61,755 nucleotides of DNA from DATJHM01 sp035493895 (GTDB taxonomy: Bacteria; Chloroflexota; Ktedonobacteria; Ktedonobacterales; Ktedonobacteraceae). The stretch is from NCBI GenBank assembly GCA_035493895.1, contig DATJHM010000008.1, positions 1-61,755 of the forward strand, written 5' to 3'. This document shows positions 8,832-18,212 of the stretch, piece after piece. Each line of letters begins with the position of its first letter. Positions within the stretch are counted from its first letter, which is position 1. The translations under genes were made by a program, and so were the position numbers. The notes under the pieces were generated by a model that had not been told where the DNA came from, did not search any database, and saw only the letters and a list, made by a program, of their open reading frames with translations.

Positions 8832-11225
8832 ATGAAAGAACAACATGGTCTGCCTGTTAACGGGCAACAATTGCACCACTTCAGCAACTACGATTTGATT
8901 CGACGCATCGATGTTGGTGGTATGGGTGAAGTCTATCTGGCTCATCAACGTACGGCTTTTAACCGCAAGGTTGCCGTCAAGATCATTCGTTCCGACCTGG
9001 TGCACGATTCTATTGCTCGTAAACGTTTCTTGCGCGAGGCTGAAGTCAGCGCGCATCTGAAGCATGACCACATTCTCCCTCTCGTTGAGTTCGGTGAAGA
9101 GCAGGGTCGCCTTTTTATTGTTACTCCTTATATAGAAGGTGGCACGCTTGCTCGCCGCTTACAGAGCGGCCCTCTCTCTCTGGCCGAAATACATCAGTTG
9201 TTTACTGCTCTGGTACAGGCTATTTCTTATATTCATCGGCGAGGGGTGATCCATCGCGATCTCAAGCCCAGCAATATTCTGCTCGATCAAGCCGATGATA
9301 GCGATCAGGTGTATGTACGCCTGATTGATTTCGGCATCGCGTCTTTACAGGGCAATGCCGCTAGCCCTCAGATGACGATCGGTGGCCAGGAAATGGGTAC
9401 TATTGCTTATCTGGCTCCTGAGCGCCTGAATGGCATTGCTGCCGCGAGTAACGATATCTACTCACTTGGGGTCATCCTTTATCAGATGCTGGTTGGCAAT
9501 CTTCCAAGCGAGACCTCGCATCTGTCACTTCCACCCGCTCTGGATACAGTTGTGCGCCGCTCGACTGCTATTCATCCTGAGGAGCGCTATCAGACCGCTG
9601 ATGAACTGTTAAAAGCATTCGAGGGGACCTATCGCTATCTCAGTTCTGTTCTTTCTGTACAACTGCCTGTGACGGCTCAATCTGTACAGCCAGGCGCTGA
9701 GATCAATGATTTTCCCACACCAGGACGCCCTCTCCAGACTCCTCGTCCCGTAGAGGCTGTTGATGCGCCGGTTGCTACTCCTGCTCAGGATACGCCCTCG
9801 CCTGCTCGTCAGGCTACTGGACCACAACCGGTTACTCCCGTTGTGCAGAGAGCGTCTCAAACAACTGCTCGTCAGACGGCCAGCGCGAAGCCTGTCTCTT
9901 CATCGCGTCAGACGACTACATCGCAATCCGCTAAAAATTCCTCAGAGATGCCTGCTTTGCCCGTCCGCCAGCCTATGACACCGCGCGCATCTGCCGTGCA
10001 GGACGCCAGTTCGGACGTGGATGTTGTATATCCAGAACAACGGCTGGTAAAGCGTGCTGGGATGCTGGTTCATACACAGGATCAGGCGAACTTTACGCGT
10101 CAGGACTACGATGCCCCAACCTCATCTCTCGATCCGGCTCAACTCACCGGCAGACGGACGCGCCGAAAAAATGAGCCTGAACTCGCCGCGAAATCGATGT
10201 CTCAGGCCACTTCTGCATCTGCTGATACCTTCGTAACTCCTGTTCATCCCGCTGCTATGAAAAAGCGCGGCCGGATCCTATTGGCCTTTCTTCCTCTCAC
10301 GATCATTCTGATTTTACTGGTCGTGGGTGGATTGACTTATGTCACTTTCCAGGCCTCGATCACGGCCAATGTTTCAGCTACGCCTCAGGCGCATAGTATC
10401 AGTCAGGTTTTTACGATCAAAGCGAAGCCCGGCCAGAGTGGCATCAATCAGGGGGCTCTGGTGATTCCGGCGAACGTTATGTCGAGCAATAAAACTGGCT
10501 CATTGCAGGGCAATACCACTGGTAGGACTAATTGTACGCTTTTAGGCATTCTGGGTTGTAAGCAGGCGGTCTCTTCTTTCGATGTGACGATGCTGGCAAC
10601 CGAGCTCAAGCCGACGTTGCAGAAGCAGATTTCTCAGGATCTTCAGAAGCAGGCGATGAGCAGGAGTGCGCAACTGGTTGGTACGATTGTGTATAACGAT
10701 GGCCCGATCACTTCTAATCCAGAGGTGAATACGGAAAGCAAAACGGTCACTGTAACGGTTGTGGAACAGGGGAATGTGGAGTACTTTACGAAGAGCGATG
10801 CTCAGAAATTAGCTGGTCAGCTTCTTCAGCAGCAAGTGGTAAAAAAGTTTGGCGCTAATTATCTCTTGCTCAACCAGTATACGCAGCTGGGCACTGCCTC
10901 GGTACAGAGCATTGACGCGAACGGCGTTATTACGATCGCGATTGCCGCCGCGGGTATCGCCAGTTATCAGATGCCTGACAGCACATTGAGCACAATCCAG
11001 GGCCACATAAAAGGGCAGAAGTTGAATGCAGCAATCGCTTATCTCAAAACGCTTTCGGGTGTTGATCCTGCCTCGGTCAGTGTCAAGGTCTCATCTGGTG
11101 ATACAATACCGACGAATATGCAGCAGATCAGGATCAATATGCTGACGCCTGATGTCTCGCGACTGTTGCCTGTCACTTTGCCGAAGGTCAACCCCGGCAT
11201 GACCTTTAACCCGGCTACCGGCTAA
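8832..11225 (+). CDS. transmembrane Ser/Thr protein kinase (PASTA-less)
   Basis: A 797-residue receptor-like kinase. The kinase domain (about residues 18-275) is complete: a glycine loop GGMGEVY, Lys50 in VAVK, HRDLKPSN with Asp143, DFG with Asp166, and an APE-type motif APER. A 200-residue Pro/Ser/Thr/Gln-rich linker follows, then one membrane span (about 480-505). The ~290-residue extracellular part has no PASTA repeats, and I do not recognise its ligand. The start at 8832 fits the promoter and the kinase homology but lacks a strong ribosome binding site. It is divergent from groES. Confidence 0.92.
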   Translation: MKEQHGLPVNGQQLHHFSNYDLIRRIDVGGMGEVYLAHQRTAFNRKVAVKIIRSDLVHDSIARKRFLREAEVSAHLKHDHILPLVEFGEEQGRLFIVTPYIEGGTLARRLQSGPLSLAEIHQLFTALVQAISYIHRRGVIHRDLKPSNILLDQADDSDQVYVRLIDFGIASLQGNAASPQMTIGGQEMGTIAYLAPERLNGIAAASNDIYSLGVILYQMLVGNLPSETSHLSLPPALDTVVRRSTAIHPEERYQTADELLKAFEGTYRYLSSVLSVQLPVTAQSVQPGAEINDFPTPGRPLQTPRPVEAVDAPVATPAQDTPSPARQATGPQPVTPVVQRASQTTARQTASAKPVSSSRQTTTSQSAKNSSEMPALPVRQPMTPRASAVQDASSDVDVVYPEQRLVKRAGMLVHTQDQANFTRQDYDAPTSSLDPAQLTGRRTRRKNEPELAAKSMSQATSASADTFVTPVHPAAMKKRGRILLAFLPLTIILILLVVGGLTYVTFQASITANVSATPQAHSISQVFTIKAKPGQSGINQGALVIPANVMSSNKTGSLQGNTTGRTNCTLLGILGCKQAVSSFDVTMLATELKPTLQKQISQDLQKQAMSRSAQLVGTIVYNDGPITSNPEVNTESKTVTVTVVEQGNVEYFTKSDAQKLAGQLLQQQVVKKFGANYLLLNQYTQLGTASVQSIDANGVITIAIAAAGIASYQMPDSTLSTIQGHIKGQKLNAAIAYLKTLSGVDPASVSVKVSSGDTIPTNMQQIRINMLTPDVSRLLPVTLPKVNPGMTFNPATG

Positions 11226-11243
11226 GCACTTCCTGAGAGCGTT

Positions 11244-11906
11244 TCAGAGTGTTTCGTCATCTGCAAACTCATCGTCGGCTTTCAACTCCTGCCAGAGTGT
11301 GCGTACGGTGCGTGAGGTGATGTCGTAGCCGAAGCCGCGCCGCTGTAAAAATGAGCCGAGGCGGTTGCGAAAAGTTGCGAAATCGATATTGGGCTGGCGG
11401 ATCAGTGCATGCGCTTTTTTCTCGGCAGCTCGTTGGGCACGCTCCTCATCCTGCTCATCGCTGACCACTTCCTCGATGATCTCACGCTTGACGCCTTTCA
11501 TGCGCAGCTCATTCTTGAGGGCGCGTGCTCCCCGTGGGCTGAACTGCTCGCGATTATCAATCCAGAATGAGGCGAAGTTCTGATCGTTGACGAGATCGAG
11601 ACGATCCAGGCGTTGCATCACGCTGTCGATCAGCTCGACTGGCGTCTCTTTACGCCGCAGGTAGCGTCGAACTTCCTCGTGACTGCGTGGCCGAAATGAA
11701 AGATAGTTCAGGGCCCGCTCGGTGGCCTGTTGTAAGCTCTCTTCCTGGCGAAGTTGCGCAACCTGTTCTACTGAAAGCTCCTGCCCCACTTTGAGCCCCA
11801 GTTTCAGCACGATCATTTCATGTGCGCCCAGGAAAAACTGGCCGTCGACGAAGATATTGATCCGCTCGGCGTTTGTCGCCTGTTGTTGAAGTGCTGTAAT
11901 TTGCAT
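11244..11906 (-). CDS. recX: regulatory protein RecX
   Basis: A 220-residue cytosolic protein of the RecX family, which modulates RecA filaments. It shows the repeated three-helix pattern, with LNYLSFRPRSHEEVRRYL, then DNQNFA-like and GARALKNELRMKGV segments. recA is not adjacent, whereas in many bacteria it is. It ends 18 nt from the convergent kinase gene. The ATG has AAAGGA upstream on the minus strand. Confidence 0.9.
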   Translation of the reverse strand: MQITALQQQATNAERINIFVDGQFFLGAHEMIVLKLGLKVGQELSVEQVAQLRQEESLQQATERALNYLSFRPRSHEEVRRYLRRKETPVELIDSVMQRLDRLDLVNDQNFASFWIDNREQFSPRGARALKNELRMKGVKREIIEEVVSDEQDEERAQRAAEKKAHALIRQPNIDFATFRNRLGSFLQRRGFGYDITSRTVRTLWQELKADDEFADDETL

Positions 11907-12129
11907 ATCATGTTTTCCTTTTTCGTGCTATTTAGCCCTATTTCGTTCTTTTTTGCCTGAGTGAGATGTAGAAAAGGAACCAAAACTGGGACAAGCATCC
12001 TAGCGTACTTTGCGTAGTTCTTCCTGTATGATATACTAATCGCGTCGTCCCGGTAAGACTCGATCCTGAAAAAAGGGAAAGATGGCTGTTTAACGATCTA
12101 TCTCACCCTATAGCAAAAAGTGTTTTTGA

Positions 12130-12465
12130 GGATCGGATAATGGGAGAAGAATCGTGGCAGCACAGGCTGAACAGGTATTTCGTCTAGCCGCTAAAGGTGA
12201 TGAGGTTGCCGGGTAAATTATCAAAGATGTCCATCATTATCTGGGAATCGTGTTGGCGAATATCGTTCATTTAGTAAATCCAGGGATAATTATTCCTGGC
12301 GGATCAGTTGCACAGGCTGGTGATCTGCTCGTTGTACCACTTCAGGCTCACATTGAGCAATTATGCCTTCCTATGGCTACACAAAACCTGCGGGTTATAT
12401 GTGGTAGACTTGGTACAGATGCGAATCTCATTGGAGCTGTGACTCTGGCCTTACAGGATTTATAA
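12130..12465 (+). pseudogene. decayed C-terminal fragment of a ROK-family sugar kinase
   Basis: Reading in one frame gives AAQAEQVFRLAAKGDEVAG, then a TAA at 12214-12216, then IIKDVHHYLGIVLANIVHLVNPGIIIPGGSVAQ and a normal ROK C-terminus ending at 12465. The NP-[EG]-II-x-GG[GS] block is the ROK signature near the end of glucokinases. The ATP-binding and zinc-motif parts are missing and the frame is broken, so this is a relic. The intact ROK gene at 32425-33474 is a likely relative. Confidence 0.8.
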
Positions 12466-12501
12466 ACAGGATCCTATGAATTAAGTAAACTTGAGGGGAT
12501 T

Positions 12502-13665
12502 ATGGTGGAAACAGGCCACGTTATCCATGGGCGTTACCTGCTACAACGCCTATTAAAGCAGGGCCAATGCTGTGCCGTATATCAGAGTTCCGATCAGGTG
12601 TTGCAGCGTAATGTTGTTGTAAAGATTGTACCTGCTGAACATATTCCTGCATATCGGGCGGCTCTGCGCGCCACATCCCAGTTTGCCCATCCCAATATTA
12701 TTGGTATTTACGATCTTATCGTTGAGCCTGATAAACTCTATATTGTGCAGGAGTATGTTGAGGGTGATGATTTTGCTGCTCTCCTGCAATCTCAGCAATC
12801 AGCTTACCAGGTAGCAGATATGGGTTTGCAGATTTGCCAGGCTTTAATTTATGCAGGTGGGGCTGCACATAAGATCTCTCATGGGGATCTCACTCCCGCC
12901 TCTCTGATAAGAGATATACGGGGTCAGATACGCCTCAATAATTTCGCTTTACCAAGCGATATCTATTATTTTACCAGTTGGAGCGTCGTTGGTGGCGATG
13001 GACGCGTCGTCTCCGATCGCGAACTTGCCTGGGGCAAAACAAGCGATGGGCGCAAAGAAGATGATGCCAGGGCCGTGGGACTCCTGATGTATCAATTACT
13101 TATGAGTCGTACTCCGGGCTTGCCAGCTGTGGAACCTCCAACCGATGGCCGTCTGCGCTTTACCCGCAATGTTCCTGCTGAACTCTGTGAAGTGGTGGCC
13201 CGGGCTATTATTCGTCAGCACCCTCAACATATTACCAGTGCAGAAGACCTCCACAAAGAACTCAAGCCTCTGGCAGAACTGCTTGAGCCGCCTGTTGTTG
13301 TTTCTCCTGTACCCGTTCCAGTTCACGCTCAGGTCAATGAACTGGCTGCTGCCCGCGCTTTTAGTGGTACTGGCCATCTCGGTGGACCTTCCGGACCTTT
13401 GCACGAGGGCAGTGCACAGGCGGGTCTCGGCCTTTCTGCGTATGCTGCCGAGACTGTACAGGGGCAGAGTGTCGCTGTGGATACAACCGGGGTGTCAGAT
13501 CTCTCGATGAAACTCAATGCCGCACGCCAGGCTGCTTATCCTCAGGAAAGCCTGACGGTGCAGCCTCGCGCTGTGAATCTTCCTGTGTTGTTAGGGGTTG
13601 GTCTGGTGCTCTTTGCTCTTTTCTTTGTCTTTGGCTATTTTATTGCCAATGCAGTCATTCATTGA
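12502..13665 (+). CDS. tail-anchored Ser/Thr pseudokinase
   Basis: A 387-residue protein with a kinase fold (about residues 10-265) but damaged catalytic motifs. The ATP lysine is kept (Lys41 in VVVK) and the catalytic Asp129 is kept in HGD. The HRD arginine is replaced by Gly, the Mg-binding DFG is NFA (residues 147-149), and the glycine loop reads KQGQCCAVY. Catalysis is therefore unlikely. A ~95-residue variable linker leads to one hydrophobic segment at the extreme C-terminus (about 362-384), so it should sit on the membrane facing the cytoplasm. The ATG has GAGGGG 6 nt upstream. It probably acts as a scaffold or regulator. Confidence 0.85.
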   Translation: MVETGHVIHGRYLLQRLLKQGQCCAVYQSSDQVLQRNVVVKIVPAEHIPAYRAALRATSQFAHPNIIGIYDLIVEPDKLYIVQEYVEGDDFAALLQSQQSAYQVADMGLQICQALIYAGGAAHKISHGDLTPASLIRDIRGQIRLNNFALPSDIYYFTSWSVVGGDGRVVSDRELAWGKTSDGRKEDDARAVGLLMYQLLMSRTPGLPAVEPPTDGRLRFTRNVPAELCEVVARAIIRQHPQHITSAEDLHKELKPLAELLEPPVVVSPVPVPVHAQVNELAAARAFSGTGHLGGPSGPLHEGSAQAGLGLSAYAAETVQGQSVAVDTTGVSDLSMKLNAARQAAYPQESLTVQPRAVNLPVLLGVGLVLFALFFVFGYFIANAVIH

Positions 13666-14005
13666 AGGATGTTGTCGTAGCTGTATCCTGCGCCTGCCAG
13701 CGTTTCGTGTCGCGGCTGCGGTATTTTTGCATCACTTCAGCAAATGCTGTCTCGAGATCAATATTTAATGAGTTGGCCAGCGATGCTACTATATAAAGGA
13801 TATCACCCAGTTCTGTCGCAATACTGCCTTCTTGCTCGCTGGCCTTCTTCGGCTTTTCACCATAGTGATGGTTCACTTCTCGCGCTAACTCCCCGACTTC
13901 CTCGGTCAGGCGCGCCAGACTGGAGAGTGGGGCCCAATAATGGCTGTGCCACTCTTCTTTGATCAAATGATCGACCTCTTGTTGTACATCCCGTAGCGTA
14001 TGCAT
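13655..14005 (-). CDS. MazG-like nucleotide pyrophosphohydrolase
   Basis: A 116-residue all-helical NTP pyrophosphohydrolase of the single-domain MazG-like type, which usually cleans up non-canonical nucleotides. The two acidic motifs are visible: LTEEVGELARE and ELGDILY, the Mg-binding EExxE and ExxD helices. The ATG at 14005 follows AGGAAGG; a GTG 21 nt upstream overlaps that site and is rejected. Its 3' end overlaps the end of the pseudokinase gene by 11 nt. It is downstream of the isoaspartyl peptidase gene by 27 nt, probably in one transcript. Confidence 0.85.
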   Translation of the reverse strand: MHTLRDVQQEVDHLIKEEWHSHYWAPLSSLARLTEEVGELAREVNHHYGEKPKKASEQEGSIATELGDILYIVASLANSLNIDLETAFAEVMQKYRSRDTKRWQAQDTATTTSFNE

Positions 14006-14032
14006 CCCGTCGTTTCCCTTCCTCACAAATGA

Positions 14033-14920
14033 TTATTGCATGCTTGCGTACGACATATGTTCACTGTTCCAGGCTGCGCCGATGTTGCCGTGGCGGTCAA
14101 CGATGATAACCCCACCTGTTCCCGTGGCTTTTTCGCTTAAAAATGCCATTGCTTTCTCGGCTGCCTGCTGCGCATTCAGCCCTTGCGCAACATAGGACGC
14201 AGCACGCTGGGCAATCAGCAAGCGAATGAAGTCCTCTCCCAGACCGGTGCATGAGATCGCTGCATATTCATCAGCGTAGAAGCCACACCCGACCAGAGGC
14301 GAATCTCCTACCCGCCCCGGATGCTTATTTTGCATACCCCCCGTTGAAGTCGCGGCTGCAAGGTTACCATGGGCATCGATTGCTACCGCCCCGACGGTAC
14401 CATGTTTTTTCTCTCCATCGATGGGATTCGCAAAGGCATCCAGTTTCGGGTGCCGTGGATCGGCCTGTTTGTGCGTGTGAAGCCATTTCTGATATTGCGC
14501 TTCGGTGAGCAGATCGGCCCGCTTACAGAGCGAGAAGCCCTGCTCCAGGGCAAATTGCTGCGCTCCCTTGCCTATCAATAGTGCATGTGGACTCTCCAGA
14601 ATATGGCGTGCCACCTGTATCGGATTTTTGAGCAGCTCAAGACCTGCGACCGCGCCCACCCGTAGTGACTGACCATCCATGATTCCTGCGTCCATCTCGA
14701 TGTTGCCTTCAATGCTCAGACAGGAACCGGTGCCTGCATTGTAATGAGGATTATCTTCCATCGCACGCACAGCCTCTTCAACGGCATCGAGAGCTGTGCC
14801 TCCGCTCTGTAATCGAGACCAGCCAAGCTCTGCTGCTGCCTGACATCCCTCATGCGCCCGCTGGCGCTGTTCCACTGGAATGATACCTGCTCCACCATGG
14901 ACAAGAATAGCTATTGACAT
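14033..14920 (-). CDS. isoaspartyl peptidase / plant-type L-asparaginase
   Basis: A 295-residue Ntn-hydrolase that matures by self-cleavage before Thr175 (HGTVGAVA), the new N-terminal nucleophile. The GNIEMDAGIMDG block and the GGMQNKHPGRVGDSP and TGxGExFIR-like segments belong to this family. It removes isoaspartyl residues from damaged peptides or hydrolyses asparagine. It is cytosolic. Transcription runs towards the MazG-like gene. Confidence 0.93.
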   Translation of the reverse strand: MSIAILVHGGAGIIPVEQRQRAHEGCQAAAELGWSRLQSGGTALDAVEEAVRAMEDNPHYNAGTGSCLSIEGNIEMDAGIMDGQSLRVGAVAGLELLKNPIQVARHILESPHALLIGKGAQQFALEQGFSLCKRADLLTEAQYQKWLHTHKQADPRHPKLDAFANPIDGEKKHGTVGAVAIDAHGNLAAATSTGGMQNKHPGRVGDSPLVGCGFYADEYAAISCTGLGEDFIRLLIAQRAASYVAQGLNAQQAAEKAMAFLSEKATGTGGVIIVDRHGNIGAAWNSEHMSYASMQ

Positions 14921-14994
14921 AAAGTAAGTAACCCCTTTGCAATCTTTAGACGTATTTTAACACTTGCTTCGCCTTTTTTCATAAAAGAGGTTGC

Positions 14995-17340
14995 TTAGTA
15001 TCTCCCATCCAGGTAGAACCAGCTAATCAGGCCACGTGGATAAAGATAGCCATCCCAGTAACCTATATATTCCCGCGCACCATCGCTGAACGTTTGCCGG
15101 AGGTTGATATTATAGGCATACGCTGCCTCGTCCATATCCATGCGTTTACAGGTGCTACAGCCATACTTGCTATAGACGAGATCGGCGACGATGCTGGAAA
15201 GCATGACTTTGCTGAACCAGGTGTAGCGCAAGCAGTGCGAATCAGCGCATTGTTCGTCTGATCCCTCAACACGTTTGGAGGTGAGCAGGTAGAGTGGTGG
15301 GTTGCTTGCAACGTTCTCAGGCGCTTTGGGTCCCTGAAATGTGGAGGCTTGTACATCGTCGGGATACTGCTGGGCGAGATCGCGCAAAAGCTGCGGGTTC
15401 ATTTGCTGATCAAGGCCGCTGAGATGCAGGTAGAATAGCCCATCTCCCTGCATGATCGTACGTCCATCGCAGTTGCTGTAGGCCTTGCTGTTCGCAACTG
15501 GTATATAGCCGTTCTGGTTATACTCGTTGATCATGGCTTGCTCGATCCTGGCGGCGGCGGATTGCCAGTTTACCATCAGTGTTTGTTGCTGACCCGGGAG
15601 CAGGCTGATAAGATAATCTGTGGCAATATAGGCCGAGGCTTCTTTGAGACCTTGATAATAAAGGTTGCCTGCATCGTTGGAGGTATTGTGCAAACAATCA
15701 TTGGCGGCATCAAACGTTGTTGCAGTATCGCGTCCATCTGCCGCAATGCCTGTGAGGGGGTCTCCTACGTTGTTGTTGTGCACCATGGCCGCCTGGAGCT
15801 GCTGGATATGCTGCTGTACGAATGGTACATCTTTGGTGACAGATGCATAATAAGCCATAAGCAGGGCGACGTTATTATTCTCTTCGGTCGGCATAGGTAT
15901 GCCAGAGGTGACATAAGGCGGAACGTAACAGGAGTTGCGGATGGTTGGTACGCCTTTGCCAGGATCAGTGCAGTCACCGTCACTATTCACTTCGGCACCC
16001 TGGTCGTGCTGAAAATAGAGTCCATATTGATCGGAGGTGGCATTGGTAAAGACGGTTCTCATCTCCGCTTTGAAGAACCATGGCACACGCATGATCTCAA
16101 AATAGCCATATTCATGCATCACATCAATGGTACTTAAAAATCCATAGGTTCCTTCATAGACGCTGGCATCGTATCCTCCGCCTGCGCATGCGCTTCGCGC
16201 TGTCAGCCAGCTGCTGGCTTTGTAACTACGCAATGTGTCTCCTATCAGCCAGCGCTGATCCGCGGGAAGTGTGCTGTTGTTGAGCAGAAGCTTTTCCATG
16301 TTCTGCGCACGACCGAGAAGATTTTGTTTTTGAGACTCGTTGTCAAGTGCGTAACTCACGAGTTCTTCTTGTGTTCGCCAGAATTTCGTATAGTATAGTG
16401 GCTCACTCTGGCAAGCAATGGGCAATTGCGTGTTGATCAGCATTTGTGGATTGGCATTCCAGCCACCTAATAGTAAATAAGCAATACTACTTTTTCCTGG
16501 CTGGAGGCTGTATGACCACGTCAGACCTGCTCGATCAGTCTGTTGTGTCTGGCAGGACCAGTGTTGCTGATCGCCTCCCAGAAAGAGCGTACCATGATCT
16601 ACGTCGGCAGCAGGTTTGTAGGAGAGGCTGGTCGCAGCCTGACCTCCAGGCGTGGTGAATTGAGCGCAGGCTCCGTTTTGCGGCAATGGACGGTTGCTAC
16701 CAAAAATAAAAATACCGTTTTGCGGTTGTGAGCTGACATTCTGGAGTTGAACGCCGACGTATAAAACAGGCGCTATATCGGCCTGGACAGCACTGCTACA
16801 AGCTGTGAGATCGGTGCAGCCCGGTTCACCCTGAAATGCGTTGATGATATCCATGGTGATATCCAGACCCGCACCGGGACTGGTCTTGCCCGTCCAGCGC
16901 GAGGTGTCCAGACCCTGCTGCCAGCTCTCATGAAGAAGATAGCTATCGGCAAGCTGTGTATTGAGCGCTCCCATCTGAAACATCTGCGTGCCCGTCTGGC
17001 CTTGCGGTGTCACGCCAACGACATAACTGGCCGGTGAATCATGAAAAATACCTTCTGTGCCACTATATACCCGTTTTTCGCCGGGTTGAATATTAAAAGA
17101 GAAGCGCGAGCCAAATACTGCATTACTGTTCGTTGCCTGACTGTCCTCCTCTACCGTCTGCGTCGGTATACGAGGATCGATCTGGAGTAGCGTTGCAGGC
17201 GCTACTGTATTCGTTTCTGCGTTGTTGTTTGCCTGGATCGGAAAGCTAATAAACATATTTGGGAATAATGCTGTAAGACATAATATTGTATAGAGCGCTA
17301 GCGTTCTAACAGAGATAGTAGGACGCAACAATGTACGCAC
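14995..17340 (-). CDS. secreted glycosidase-like protein (GH52/GH116-like)
   Basis: A 781-residue exported protein with an N-terminal hydrophobic signal (about residues 12-35). The body has a beta-rich first half and a helical second half typical of six-hairpin glycosidases. Segments EGTYGFLSTIDVMHEYGY and DAANDCLHNTSNDAGNLYYQ resemble the regions holding the catalytic Glu and Asp of clan GH-O enzymes (beta-xylosidase GH52, beta-glucosidase GH116). The family choice is from memory and only moderately sure. Many cysteines fit an extracytoplasmic location. The start is a GTG with AGAGGT upstream. It stands alone. Confidence 0.6.
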   Translation of the reverse strand: MRTLLRPTISVRTLALYTILCLTALFPNMFISFPIQANNNAETNTVAPATLLQIDPRIPTQTVEEDSQATNSNAVFGSRFSFNIQPGEKRVYSGTEGIFHDSPASYVVGVTPQGQTGTQMFQMGALNTQLADSYLLHESWQQGLDTSRWTGKTSPGAGLDITMDIINAFQGEPGCTDLTACSSAVQADIAPVLYVGVQLQNVSSQPQNGIFIFGSNRPLPQNGACAQFTTPGGQAATSLSYKPAADVDHGTLFLGGDQQHWSCQTQQTDRAGLTWSYSLQPGKSSIAYLLLGGWNANPQMLINTQLPIACQSEPLYYTKFWRTQEELVSYALDNESQKQNLLGRAQNMEKLLLNNSTLPADQRWLIGDTLRSYKASSWLTARSACAGGGYDASVYEGTYGFLSTIDVMHEYGYFEIMRVPWFFKAEMRTVFTNATSDQYGLYFQHDQGAEVNSDGDCTDPGKGVPTIRNSCYVPPYVTSGIPMPTEENNNVALLMAYYASVTKDVPFVQQHIQQLQAAMVHNNNVGDPLTGIAADGRDTATTFDAANDCLHNTSNDAGNLYYQGLKEASAYIATDYLISLLPGQQQTLMVNWQSAAARIEQAMINEYNQNGYIPVANSKAYSNCDGRTIMQGDGLFYLHLSGLDQQMNPQLLRDLAQQYPDDVQASTFQGPKAPENVASNPPLYLLTSKRVEGSDEQCADSHCLRYTWFSKVMLSSIVADLVYSKYGCSTCKRMDMDEAAYAYNINLRQTFSDGAREYIGYWDGYLYPRGLISWFYLDGRY

Positions 17341-17660
17341 AATCGGTGATACCTCTTCTTGCTTGGATAACTACCTGCTTGCATAAAAAGCATGGGGTTG
17401 AGAGGTTGTGGGCTACGCTTTCTCTCGATTAACACAACGAGCGAGCTCTCAGCTTTAGAAGTAGCAAGGACTTTTCGTCTATTCCATGCACTTGAAAAGC
17501 TATTTCTTCTCATGAAAAATTAATCTTTGCTGCTACTACTTTAACTTTCGCTGTGTAAACGAATTTTGTCTGCTAAACAGGTCATTTGTCCCATGCTTCT
17601 CTGTCCCATTTCCAGTAGTCTCTCTCGTGTAAAGAATAGTATAGTGAGGAGGTGGGAAGT
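17341..17660. other. divergent intergenic region
   Basis: 320 nt between the secreted glycosidase-like gene and a small membrane-protein gene transcribed away from each other. It must hold both promoters, but I cannot point to clear -35/-10 pairs. AGGAGGTGGG just before 17661 is a strong ribosome binding site. Confidence 0.4.
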
Positions 17661-18080
17661 ATGATCAGTACCGTTGCTTTCAACACCAGGGCAGAAATAA
17701 AACCGCTTTACGCTCAAAGCAATACTTCAACTCTCGAAGGGTCCAATTCCCCACAGGAGAGCTCTTATACTACTACGCCTATGGCTGCTGTGTTACCAGT
17801 CTACCAGGCTCCGTGTGAAGAGGAGCTGCATGCTTCTTTCGAGAAAGCTATCAGTGGGCGATTGACTACCGTACATCACCGTCTCGCTCATTTGCATTAT
17901 ATCTCCTATAGTGAGACTGGCCCTCTGGCACACTCTACTACATACCCGGAAGTATTCACTGTACCGCCAGCACGCGCCTCGCATTCCCGCCAAAAAATCT
18001 TTGCTTTTGTTGCTCTGGCCTTTCTCTTCCTGCTGGCAGGCTTCGATCTCATGGGACTGCTTGTTCTCCATATGCGCTAA
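17661..18080 (+). CDS. small tail-anchored membrane protein, unknown function
   Basis: A 139-residue protein that I do not recognise. The first ~110 residues are polar and rich in Ser/Thr/Pro with an HHRLAHLHYISYSE segment. A single hydrophobic stretch (about 113-136) ends the protein, leaving only a few residues after it. The start ATG at 17661 is 5 nt after AGGAGGTGGG. A stop-free frame and the strong ribosome binding site argue that it is real. It lies 132 nt before the Nudix gene, which has its own promoter. Confidence 0.7.
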   Translation: MISTVAFNTRAEIKPLYAQSNTSTLEGSNSPQESSYTTTPMAAVLPVYQAPCEEELHASFEKAISGRLTTVHHRLAHLHYISYSETGPLAHSTTYPEVFTVPPARASHSRQKIFAFVALAFLFLLAGFDLMGLLVLHMR

Positions 18081-18109
18081 AATGCCCCTCTCACTCGTCT
18101 GAAGAGCTA

Positions 18110-18118
18110 TGCTATAAT
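18110..18118 (+). promoter_or_regulatory. extended -10 promoter of the Nudix gene
   Basis: TGC directly followed by a perfect TATAAT (18113-18118). The -35 region is poor (CTCACT at 17 nt), as expected of extended -10 promoters. The predicted start is near 18125. Confidence 0.65.
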
Positions 18119-18126
18119 GCAGTGTA

Positions 18127-18179
18127 GGCGAGAAGTTGTAATCCGCTGGCTACGGAGCCACTACCAATCTCCGCTCGCC
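18127..18179 (+). other. structured 5' leader of the Nudix gene
   Basis: GGCGAG (18127-18132) pairs with CTCGCC (18174-18179). Inside lies a second hairpin, TGGCT/AGCCA. The element occupies the start of the predicted leader and could be a regulatory RNA or only a stabilising stem. I do not recognise a known riboswitch. Confidence 0.4.
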
Positions 18180-18212
18180 AGATGTTGATAGATAATCGAG
18201 GCTTGTCAATTT

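Noticed and set aside
18127..18179. Known NAD-type riboswitch
   Set aside because: The stem pattern does not match any riboswitch consensus I can recall, so only an unnamed structured leader is reported.
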